Positions 1 to 10,585 of a stretch of DNA of 64,000 bases are shown piece after piece. The notes beneath the pieces are model-generated. The model saw only the letters and a list, made by a program, of their open reading frames with translations, was not told where the DNA came from and made no database searches. How positions within the stretch are numbered: the first letter of the stretch is position 1; each line of letters starts with the position of its first letter. The position numbers were made by a program, and so were the translations under genes. Origin of the DNA: Isoperla grammatica (Eukaryota > Arthropoda > Insecta > Plecoptera > Perlodidae); the NCBI GenBank assembly GCA_945910005.1, contig OX246741.1, forward strand, positions 43,832,670-43,896,669. Direction: 5' to 3'.

Positions 1-1476
1 TAAGACACTGCATATTATTATGTTCTGCAGAATTGCATGCTGTTGCATCTCTGACACTTAAATAATCTCAAAAGTAATTTAGTAACAAACCGTAAATTGG
101 CTCGTCGCTAATATCCATACTAGATAGTAAAGCAATTAGCAAATAGTTGTCAGGTTGTTTGGCTAGCTCCGTTTTTTTGTTGGTTAACCTCTGTACAAGT
201 CTACTTTGCCTCTACTTTCTGACTAACACGTGATTTATCTACCAGTATTGTTTAAGTAATACTTTGAAGGTGACAATATGGTACCCAACGCAAATTGCAT
301 TTATACAATCGGCAATGAAAACACAGACATTTCAATTTTACCATCTTATGATGTGTCCATAAGTGCACATATGAAAATGAAATAATAATACGAATAGGTA
401 TATTGGGAAGTTTTTCAAAAGCAGCGGGCTGGCTAAGTTAGCTGCATAGGCCTTTCTTATCGTCACAACTTAACATGTAGGTAACACAATTAACAACTTT
501 TTCAGACTCCAATGTTACAGCAAAACTCCTATTTATAGCATTTTTTTAAAGAATTACATAAAACCATATTCAGTATTCACCACGAAAATTCAATGAGCTG
601 GCTCTAGGCCTATGGTATTTTATCAGTATGGTAGCTTAATCTGAACGATCCATAGGAGTTTTGCTGCTTAATTCTTCCAATATGATGTAGACATTGATAA
701 CATACATCAAAGTTTAAAATATGTGTTTAAGCATCATTATCTGCAATATGTGGAAACATCCATGGTAGGGGCATGCTACTTGGTTACCAGAAAACCAAAA
801 GGACCTTAACTAGTATACCAATTGAATATCGTGGATAATGGCTAGCCTGTTTCATCCGTATGATACAATTATCAAATTACTTGGGGTTTCACAATATGTA
901 TTGATTTGATCAGCGTTCGGATGCAATGGCCCAGTTTGTGCAACGTAATTGAATGACAGATATACTGCTGATGAATGATGATCGAAGCTAAATGAATTGT
1001 CATGTTACAGTGTGGGGAAACATACAGGAGGATAACAGTATCTGTATACTATATTTGTTATTTAATACTACATACATATATATATTTATCATATGCAATG
1101 GAATTCCACCTATTGGGATTTAATAAATATGTATTGTGGCTTACTAGGTAAGGGTCCAGATAATGATAATAGTAATATACATATAGATAAATCTTGTATG
1201 GGTCAAGATACTGTAGGCCTACTGGTTTAAATTCTTTCGGGAGTTTTTAAGTTTAAATAACGTCACACTTGCCTTCAAGGCAAGACAATAACTTGTACAT
1301 AATTTGGAATGTTGAAGGGTCAACGAAGAGTTAGGGGTAACCGTTACATGTATGTTCACATAGGCAAGTAAGGGTTGACACTGATACATCAGACAAGCAT
1401 CGTACTTTTGGTTTGTTTTGTGTTTTATCCAAGCCACACAAATGATATATAAATAAAACCACTTAAAAAATTAAAT
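1..1476. other. Intergenic DNA downstream of YKT6
   Basis: AT-rich DNA beyond the YKT6 stop codon on the minus strand. I see no coding exon, tRNA or transposon terminus. A possible poly(A) signal for YKT6 (ATTAAA on the minus strand) lies near 1111-1116, but it is weak. Confidence 0.5.
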
Positions 1477-3116
1477 TTAGCCAAATGTGCAGCACGAATT
1501 CGTCTTGCGAGCTGTTTTATAAAACGCTTTTGACTGTATGCTTAAACCTTCGGATTTTGAAACCAAGTCGTCTAACTTTTCTCCACGTTCAAGAACAGCC
1601 TCTATTGTATTGTGCTGAAACAAAAATATAATCCGTTATATCAAATACTGTACAGTGCAATCTTATTAGCCTACCCTACTTCAAGACCAGCCTCTATTGT
1701 ATTGTGCTGAAAAGTGAAAATGTAATCCATTGCATCGTTTACACACGTAAACCATCTCCTCGAATCATTCGAGTCTCAAACTATCTGTACGTCTAGAGGT
1801 ATGGTTCATCCAATATGATTCAACTTCCATACAAATTATTTTTGTCAAGACCCCAAATAATTAAAGCACTGCCAACTCAATTTACCAAGTTACCTTTTTT
1901 ATGAATTTGCCAGAGCACTGAAAGCAGGCAGTGATTTTGTACCTTGTAACTAATGCTTAGTTCAGTACATGGACGTCGACAAGCGCCGAGCGCCGGAAAT
2001 GGCTGAACCGACCAATCAGGGCGAAGCGGCGCTTGCAAGCGCCGAAGTTGGTTGGTTCCAACTTCTTCGGATCATCTACGGTGCTCGGCGCTCGTCAACG
2101 TCCATGTACTGAACTAAGCTTAAGTAAACAAGACAACCTAAAACCTCGTGATGTCATCTGTCAACACGGACTATTAGAGATACTTTCGAACTTTACCACT
2201 TGACTAGGTTTCGTGTAAATAATACTTTTCCTGTGTAGTCGTTACTCATTACCGACACGGTACATTACTACAGATACATTATTTGAGACACTGATCATCA
2301 ACATTCGTGTGGACCTGGCGTTAATCATCACAAATACTGTACAGTGAAATCGCCCGTCTCTAGGCTTTTTATTAGTTCTCCTTCCAAACATACTTGGAGC
2401 TGATGAACAGATGAGAGAGACTGTTTTATAAACATATCTTTAAGTTTTTTTGTTGTTTGGAAGTTTGTATGCCCTAACGACTAATGAGTAGGCCAAGGTT
2501 ATTATTGATTAATTGTCTTGTTAGGCCTAGAAAAACAATCTAGAAAACTCACTGCATTATTAAACGCTACATGGCAACTAAATGAGCCAAGAAGCATATC
2601 TTTGTCCTTGAACAGCATTACATTTCATTATCAACTTGGCAGGGCACATCTAGGCATATCCCCACCAATGTTGTGTAAAAAAGGGCTTACCTATAACAAA
2701 AGCCAGTTTCCTTGTGGTAGGCATAGAACATTGAATTACAATAGACTTTGCAATAGAGCTAACCACATATCTGTACCATGTATTGGTGTGTCAGTAGAAA
2801 CACAATTTATTAAATTATAAACAAACAGCGTAGGTAGGCCTACATGAATTCTTCATAAAATTTCTTAAGTAAATAACTTTTAACATTTTAACATAAAATT
2901 AAGACAAAAGCATAAAGGCTGGCAATTTGGCAAGACAATACATATATAAGATGAGGAAAAAAAGTTGAAAAAAAAACCTCTTCGAAAAAAAAACCTCTTT
3001 GGAACCTAACCACATATCTGTACCATGTATTGGTGTGTGAAATACAGAGGTCTAGTAAACTTATACTAGTTTAAAGTACCGGTAACATTATGTAGTAGGC
3101 CTATTATGTATTATTA

Positions 3117-3185
<69 letters not shown>

Positions 3186-6100
3186 AATAATCAATGTCAT
3201 AAAAAAATGTATCTATAAATAATCGCATATCGAAAAGATTGTCAGTCAGTCAACGACGATGTGAGAATACAACATCATTTAATTGAAACAGTTGTTCAAT
3301 ATAATTTCCAAGCTAATTATTATAAATAATTAATAACATTGATTCTTTTACCATATTTTAAAATCGCATGCATATAAACTGGTTGTGAAAGTGGTATAAA
3401 TGTGTGAACATACACACAATGCCACCTAGGTATTCATTTAAATACAGTAAAACCCCGATTATCCCAGTTTATTGGGACGGACATCAGCTTGGATCGATTG
3501 TTTTTATTTTCAGCCGTATAAATTACACACAATAAAATACATTAATTATATCCGTAATATCGGCTGACAGGAAACTTGGTTTCATTCATTCATCTTTCTG
3601 TTTGTTTAATTACACGACAACATGCCGGTAATCAGTGATCAATGTGACACACACAATAGTTTTTTTCAGTGGGTTTGAGGATAAAACACACAAAAAGGGT
3701 AATGAAGCACGCCATATGTCTGCACTATCTCTCACTCCTTGAGCTGCCACTCCTTAGATTGCCGCATGGTTTGAACCTACCCCCCACACAGTTGGCATAT
3801 CTGTTTACTGCCGGCCTGTGATGCATTGCTACCCACGAAACAATACTGGCACTTGCTGGTCAAACGAGTAGATGCCTCGCAATAGCACAGCATCATGAAC
3901 ACGTACGAAAAAAACTTGAATACAGTATATAGAATAAATACTCGCACAAATTTTAAGTGTGTGTGGGGGGCGGGGAAATCGCTGCTGAATTGAGCTCATA
4001 TAACCAGGATTCTGAGCTTTATTGTAATGCAGCATCCTTTAGAACTTGAATAAAATCATATTGCCGCTCAATTCAGAATCCAGATGGGACAGGATTTACT
4101 TAAAAAGAACTATATTGGATCTAGGGATTAGCCTACCGATACATATTGGCACTTGTCTCTGTTGGAGAGAAAACAAAATTCAGATTCCTTGCCACCAAGT
4201 ATTAACAACAAGGAGAAAAAGCCCCGTCTCTCGTGAACTGGAAAACCAGAAAATGCATGATGGCATAACGAATCTTCTTATCATATGCCCACATGTGACT
4301 AGTCAGGCTATCTTGCTAGATAAGTAAAAATTAGTAAATGCCTAATAAGTAAAAAATTACGACACATAAAAAGAAGATATGCACAAGCTATGGCTGCAGA
4401 GACCAATAAAGGTTGTTATTATTATAATTTAGTTTCATGAAACAATAACCCTGCATCGTTATCATAATTGTCGGCTTTGGTTAATTTGTTAGGCTCAATG
4501 AAATTATTTGATATGAAATGTATTTTACTTTCCTATGGTCTATTAGTCTGTTACCCTGTATGTACCTGTGATATCTTGATCCTCCACTCACACATTTGAA
4601 TGTTTATCAACTTCACACATGGTGCTTACAGTGTTAACGAATTTCAAATATGAAATTGCCAATTAGCACAAGCCAACTGTTTTTTCTCCTCCTTTCAAAG
4701 TTACTCACCAATATAATCTTGGTCTCGTCCAAATCATCTTGAATTTTGGTCATCGCGTCTGCTTCTCTTGGGTTCTGGTATTTGGCAAGATAAGTATTTA
4801 GTTGAGGGAATGCTATTGTTGCTTCTGTCCCTGATGGCCAGGTGGAGGCAGGCACCTTTGAGGCAAACTCATCCAGGACCTGAAAACGTTGAAGGTTTTG
4901 CTGATGAAATGGATTGGGAGGTCTAATTATCAACCATCTGCTTTTATGGGGAGGTAGCCCAGTGAATTTACACTTCTAGTTAGAATATTTCTTTCAGTAA
5001 TGTTTAGTTGTCACAAGTTACGGGGGATAGTGCAATGGTAACTGTACTGCAATATTTTTGTAAATTAGTCGCTAGCTTAGCTTTGAAGCATTCCTATGTC
5101 AAGCAGCTAAGTTGGCAAGTTCTAGCGAGTCGTACCAGTATTCAGACTTCTATCATTGCTGGGCTAGGCCCCTCATAATTAATCTTGTGCGCATTAAAAT
5201 GAGTCGGGACGCAGCCCACTTGATACGACGTAGTCCGCCAAGAGCGTATTCTACATTAAGGCCTACTTGGTGCTCAATTTTTGTCAAAGAGACTGATGAG
5301 AAGGGATGCACAAGTAACGTCACAGTTTCCTCCTTTTTTAATAAGGGTAGTCGCACCATTAAGTTATAGCAAAACATGCACGTTCAACGTAGGCTAGGCC
5401 TACACTTTCAAGTCTGGACACACTTTTAACAGAATTGGTTTTGAATATTGATTCAACATAGGAAGGCACCTAGCCATGCATTGAAAGTCGCCTACAATAC
5501 CACTTTGGCACAGGCCTAGAAACCCCAAAGGCCTATTAATTACTCAATAGCTGTAGTCATATGTTGATAGCACTGTCCAATAGGCTAGCTAGCAACACTA
5601 AAATACAACAATGAAACAAATTAATTGAACCAATGAACAAATAAACTGTCCAAAAAAATGTTCTGATTTTGGAAAACAAACCTTCAAAACAAACAAAAAA
5701 ACACAAAACTTTCACAACGTTGTTGTCTATCGTTAAAAGTTTTAACTGGCGAGTAGTTCTATCGCTAGGCCTACACTTGTTTTTCTTCATAACGTTGCAA
5801 TTTCATTATTTTGACAGCTGGTTGTTTGTCCATCAGTTAAATTCATTTACTACAATGTTGTAGTCATGTGACGTCAGTTGCCGGTTCCCATATTTATCAT
5901 ACAAATGACACAGGGTCTAGGCTAGGCCTAAACCCACTTTGAGTGCATTGAAATTGGCATAGGGCCCTAGGCCCTAGCCCAGGCCTATGCTGGACATGTC
6001 AACCTACCTTGGTAACCAGTGTATGTGAAACTCTGTTTGGATATTCATGATCTGATATAAGTACTCCAGCTAAATTGTCACCCCGCACGTACACATGACA

Positions 6101-7352
6101 CATGTAATCTGGAACACATGAAATGACAATCATAAGTCATAGGCCTAAAGTATTTTCCACCTTGGAAAGCGGAGCGGTAAACAGCGCTCTCAAAGCCATT
6201 TAGTTGTCACGAGAGGTGTCGAAACGTCACCTGCGGTTGACGATTGGAAGGGATGAGTTACTGCTTGGCGCCACCACCCCGCGGTCAGTTGTCTACCTCA
6301 TTCACTACGTTTATCAGGAGCTTTAAACCGATTTAAATAAATCGTTTTAAGGGTTAAATCGGTTTAATGGTGTTGGTAAACACATCGATTTAGCTAAAAA
6401 CGGTTTAACTTTAGGTCACTTTTCAAAGTGACTTAGAACAGTTAAACCGATTTAATTTTACGTGATAAACACTTAAAACGGTTTAAGACGCCATCTATCC
6501 GCAACCTAGCGGCAACTGAGTGTACTCTCAGTTTAAATCGGTTTAAGACGCCATTTTTAAGCCGAAATTTAAACCCCTTGATAAACGTATCGACTTACAG
6601 AAACCGTTTTACCTTAAATCGACTTAAAAAGCCCTGATAAACGTAGTGATTGTAATCGAACAGGGTGGCTAACCGAACTAGGCCTAACAAGTTGAGCTTT
6701 TACGATACACGAATGTTTACTCCAAAAATGTAAATACAAAAGGATGGCAAGATCAGGGGATTAGGGCTGATTTACAGGTGGAAAATAAAACACAATAGGC
6801 CTAGTTAGGCCAATAAACGGTCCACCCCCGCAGTGCTGAGTAGCTTGATGTGGCTATTTGCCGCTCCGCTTTTCAAGGTGGAAAATACTATAGGCCTAGG
6901 CCTAGGCCTAGGTAACCAAATCAAAGACCTAGGCTGGACTTCACAGGCGTAGGTAGGCCTAGACCTAGGCTTTGATGGAGGTCTAGCTAGCTAGGGCCTA
7001 GCTAGGCCTAGGCCTAGCCTAGACCGTAGGGTCTAGGTCTACATCTTAGTCACACTAGATCTAGGCTAGGCCTAGGCCTAGTCACACCATTGTCGCACTA
7101 GACTAGGCCTAGGCCCTAGGCTAGGGCCTACCTAACCTGAAATATAATTTTCTTAGGCCTACCTCCTTCTTTGACCGATTGCCGAGATGCAGTCTGGGTT
7201 CTTTCAACGATTGTTTTGCTCACAAACGCCATGAACTCTTGAACACTTCCTCGTTGAAAGAAACTAAAAGATGATAATTCGTAGGACGATTTAAGCCAGA
7301 TAGCACTGTTTGGACCCTTGTACAATACATTCAACGCAAATAGTTTCACCAT
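1477..7352 (-). CDS. YKT6: YKT6 v-SNARE (longin-type R-SNARE), 4 exons, 199 aa
   Basis: Exons on the minus strand: 7163-7352, 6008-6108, 4709-4879, 1477-1614, all with GT/AG junctions and matching phase. YKT6 is a prenylated R-SNARE that cycles between cytosol and membranes and acts in ER-Golgi, endosome and autophagosome fusion. Residues 1 to about 135 form the longin domain (start [13 protein letters not shown], then [13 protein letters not shown]). The R-SNARE motif follows, with the zero-layer arginine R164 in [11 protein letters not shown]. Length matches the roughly 198 aa typical of animal YKT6. The C-terminus is TNSCCTFG: both cysteines expected for palmitoylation and farnesylation are present (C195, C196), but the CaaX box reads CTFG, with glycine last. 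Intron 1 holds a nested transposon pair and a TAGGCC-rich tract; intron 3 holds a foldback element, a 33-bp direct repeat and an ATT microsatellite. The acceptor of exon 4 is duplicated 92 bp upstream. Identification is by recognised family sequence; I am very sure. Confidence 0.95.
1588..1735 (-). repeat. Duplicated 3' splice site of YKT6 exon 4
   Basis: The segment carrying the exon 4 acceptor and its first codons (plus-strand 1588-1640) recurs at 1680-1735, offset by 92 bp. The upstream copy keeps a CAG acceptor (exon would begin at 1706) but diverges after nine codons, giving [11 protein letters not shown] and then a stop. Confidence 0.8.
1955..2119. mobile_element. Short foldback element with long terminal inverted repeats
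   Basis: The ends mirror each other over about 35-40 bp: the left begins GCTTAGTTCAGTACATGGAC and the right ends with its reverse complement. The interior is GC-rich and repeats the motif GCGCCGA. It lies in YKT6 intron 3. No clear target duplication could be assigned, so the superfamily is open. Confidence 0.7.
2759..3038 (+). repeat. Pair of identical 33-bp direct repeats
   Basis: An identical 33-bp sequence beginning CTAACCACATATCTGTACC occurs at 2759-2791 and 3006-3038, enclosing about 214 bp. It may be a local duplication or the footprint of an insertion. Confidence 0.8.
3109..3183 (+). repeat. (ATT)n microsatellite
   Basis: About 25 copies of ATT, almost uninterrupted, in YKT6 intron 3. 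Confidence 0.95.
6148..6889. mobile_element. Non-autonomous DNA transposon, probably hAT-like, in YKT6 intron 1
   Basis: The left terminus AGTATTTTCCACCTTGGAAA is mirrored at the right end with one mismatch, and the inverted similarity continues through GCGGAGCGG. Both sides are flanked by ATAGGCCTA (6139-6147 and 6890-6898), which could be an 8-9 bp target duplication. Because TAGGCCTA is common here, the flank match could be chance. No transposase is present. It hosts the CACTA-like element at 6303-6648. Confidence 0.65.
6303..6648. mobile_element. CACTA (EnSpm)-like non-autonomous element nested in a second transposon
   Basis: Begins CACTACGTTTATCAGG and ends with the exact inverse; flanked by ATT on both sides (6300-6302 and 6649-6651). 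A CACTA terminus with a 3-bp duplication is the signature of the CACTA/EnSpm superfamily. The interior is filled with repeats of AAACCGATTTAA-type motifs in both orientations, like the subterminal transposase-binding repeats of that superfamily. No coding capacity. A relative lies at 33140-33627. Confidence 0.75.
6890..7140. repeat. TAGGCCTA-rich low-complexity tract
   Basis: Irregular reiteration of CCTAGG, TAGGCC and CTAGGCCTA for about 250 bp, ending just past the exon 1 donor of YKT6. The same octamer is scattered through the whole window. Confidence 0.8.
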
Positions 7353-7996
7353 TGTTACTCAGTCGCCTTAGTTTAGATATTAAAATCCGTACTAGCCTAG
7401 TAGAAATGTAAGACAATACGTTGCTTAAGCGTATCAAGTTTTGATGACTAGGGGCCTACTGCTTTAGTAATTAACGACAAAACCCCCTTATTGTATTACC
7501 CTTTGACACATCACGTAACACAAGATTGGCCTAGCACCATTTCTTTTCCCAGTGCTGCAACAGTGCTGCTCCCTGGATTGTCCTAATTTCACAACGCGAA
7601 CTATAGACGGGCTCCAACCAACCGGCTCCCTGCTCGGTTGAGTGACCGCCAAATTCAAACGATGTTATATTCCATTTCATCTCCGATTTCATGTTCGGTA
7701 GGATTTGGATTTTATGTTTTTCTGGTATTTGGTAGGTTTGGTTTATGTTTGGTTTGGAAAATTGTTCAATAGTAGGCCTTTTCTAATGTAAAAATATTTC
7801 TGCTTCGAGTATTTATGCATGCACATGCATGCATTGAGTAATGATAGGCCTGTGTAATTTTTGTTTGCTAAAAGCAAATTTAAAACAAAATGAAACTGCT
7901 CATTCTCCTATTCCCTCTCCCGCTCCTAATAGTCTTACCGATTTATCAGAGTTGTAAGGGTTAAGCATGGCATTATTCACCCTTGTGACTTCAGCC
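7353..7996 (-). promoter_or_regulatory. YKT6 5' flank and probable promoter region
   Basis: Non-coding DNA directly upstream of the YKT6 start codon. No TATA box at a sensible distance was identified, so calling it a promoter is inference from position. Confidence 0.35.
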
Positions 7997-8697
7997 TAGG
8001 GTGACCAGACGTCCCGGTTTTACCGGGATCGTCCCGTTTTTTTGCGGCCTGTCCCGGTGTCCCGAAAATAGTTCTCGGGACGCCAAAATGTCCCGGTTTT
8101 AAGAGTTCGTCCAATTAATTCGTATTCTCCATTTAAATTTCCATTAATAAACAATATAATGTTTCAAATAAAAGCCAATACTAGTTATAATTCAAAATAC
8201 TCCACATAAATACTACAAAATACAAATCTCTCTAGGCTACCTGTCCATTTTGTTGCTGCAGTGACTTTACAATGACGCTTGGACTTGCCAAGGCTTGATC
8301 CAATAGGGGTGGGGGGCTGCCGGTTCGTGTTCGTGCGCGGCTAGCGCTCAGTAGTCGAGCAGCGAGCGGCTAGTAAGGATCAAGTGTCGTGTCATTGGGT
8401 TTGAAATGGTCGTGTCAATCACCTGCACTCCTCTGTGTCTTGCACAGAAAGCACACGCGAATAAGAGCCAGTCTTCAAAATAGTGATTCTTCTCTTGCGC
8501 CACACCCTCAAGGCAAAGGCCAGCCCCCAGCCCAACCCAACCTGTCTCAGATCTCACTACAGGCTATCTTGAGATAAAAATTGCCCAAAAAATTTTGCGC
8601 CTCCGGCGGCTGGGGCTACGCCCCAGACCCCTTGTGGTCCACACAAGTCAAGCCTCCATGTGTCCCGGTTTTTGCTTTTGTAATTATGGTCACCCTA
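7997..8697. mobile_element. hAT non-autonomous element with perfect 8-bp target duplication
   Basis: Begins TAGGGTGACCA and ends with the inverse TGGTCACCCTA; flanked on both sides by CTTCAGCC (7989-7996 and 8698-8705). Imperfect terminal similarity continues (GTCCCGG / CCGGGAC). No transposase. Near 8589-8633 it carries a GC-rich motif around GGCTGGGGCTACGCCCCAGA that also occurs near 26430-26465 and 38985-39045. Confidence 0.9.
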
Positions 8698-8705
8698 CTT
8701 CAGCC

Positions 8706-10585
8706 CCAACCACAATTGTCGGTATCGGGATTACAGTCGCAGTTCGAAAATCGTGAAAAAGTTAACATACAAGGTCCTTATGGTGCCGTTTACACTAAAA
8801 TTGTAATTTCTTAATGATTTAGCATGAGCAAATCTACGATTGCAATCCCAATTACAATCACGATGACAACAATCGTGGTGGGCACCGCACAACACTTCTT
8901 AAAACATGGCCATGACTTATCCAAACTTCTTCTATTGGGATTGTCTTTATAAACTGCCATTAAAGTTTTACCTGAGTGACACTTAAATATAGATCAGTCG
9001 GCTCTATTATCGATGCTCATTTTGCCTACCGGTACTTGACTTTGTGGTGTCTGACGAACATTTATTAAATAATAAACTGTCTATTTGTTTTGTTACATTG
9101 AACAGAGTACAGCCATAGTGGTGTCTTGTCGTTCTGTGTCTTGTGTTGTGGTGTCTTGTCGTCTTGATTAGCCAAGTTGCAAAAATATGGGACGTGCAAC
9201 CCAAACATCATCATCATCATCATTTTGCCATGTTTTGGTCCATCAGTTACTCAGTGCTCATCGATAAGAAACTGTTGTAAATGGTTTCTTTATTCTCAAA
9301 TTCGTCCAGACCTTAGAATTGCAACATTATGCATTTTTAACTAAAATTATGTGAGCTTTCAGCTTTCTATAAACATTAAACATACTAGAGGGAGATGCTC
9401 AAATGTAGGATCTGGATTAATGGTGCTAGTTACATTACTAAAATGGGTACTATTGGTGATAACATATTTTGTATTTAGGTACTCAAGACATCATACATTC
9501 ATTTCAAATACCGGTATTATTATAAAACATGATACATAAAGTCTAATCCGAATGCAAATGAAATGATATAAATACAGTTGACTGTACTTAGCCAAATCAT
9601 TTCAATTATTGAGGTTAAAATATCTTCTAATTTTTCTTTTCATAAATAAATAATTCCAAAATCATACTTATTTGAAGCCTTACCAACTAACACTGGAAGG
9701 TGATTCATAATACACCATTTTCACACAAATTCAAACCAATATACCAACAAAAAACACAGATTTAATACTAAAGGCATTCTAGCCTTTTCAAATATAATGC
9801 TGGACACTGTCTTCAGTATTATAGAATAATACTACATACCGTACACTGTTTTTGTAGAACTGCATACTGTTCGTCTAGTGGTACAGACTACAGACTGTTA
9901 GCAATTTTGTAACATCACATACAAGTGCAATACAAGTATGTCATGCACTTTGTTGCTGTTAGGAATTCTTATGTTCCTCAAAATGTCAAGATGTGTACAT
10001 TTTAATTCAATTAAAATTTAAAAACATACAGGTTCCTTGTAATTACATCTACAAATACATATCCTACCTACAAATTCTTAGATCGAAATATGCCAGTTCA
10101 CAACAGGTAAATTCTAAAACCAAATACAATTCTTTTGAGCCATGATACATTTGTAAGGAAACTCTTTCTTAATTTGAGGAATAATAATGTCTTGCACTCA
10201 CGGCAATTATTTAGATAAGCTCTAGATGAGGCGGATTAGGAAGAAACTCCCATTTACAGTTGCAAACTCAATGCAATATGTCTTCATTGTTCAGTCTCTT
10301 TGAAGTAGAAAAACGATGCACACTTAATTTATAATAATGTTAATTTACAAATAAAAAATAACTCTTATTTGTTACTTGCTAAGACATACACAAGTTTATA
10401 AAATGTACATATTATAGAGCTAAATACACAGTCCCCATTACAAAATCCCCCATTACGTTGTGCAGTTATCGTCTGATATCGCAAAGTTCCATCGGATGTA
10501 ACCGTGTCAATGCATTCATGATGTGTTTCAAACAGTTTTAAAACGTAGAAAGTGTTAAGAAAACACAAGCTTCTCAATATCGTGA
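8706..10585. other. Intergenic DNA between YKT6 and PHGDH
   Basis: AT-rich. Apart from a SINE tail at 9110-9222 I see no gene or transposon terminus. The lower-coordinate part next to 10586 should hold the PHGDH 3' UTR, but no clear AATAAA was found. Confidence 0.45.
9110..9222 (+). mobile_element. 3' tail of the LINE/SINE family ending in (CAT)n
   Basis: Carries the shared tail GTCTTGATTAGCCAAGTTGC, then AAAAATATGGGACGT, CAACCCAAA and (CAT)n. The same tail ends the elements near 20880, 26825, 29345, 30535 and 58722. Only the tail is recognisable here. Confidence 0.65.

Noticed and set aside
3453..3480. CAGTAAAACCCCGATTATCC as a Tc/pogo-type terminus
   Set aside because: It resembles such an end beside TA, but no matching inverse end was found nearby.
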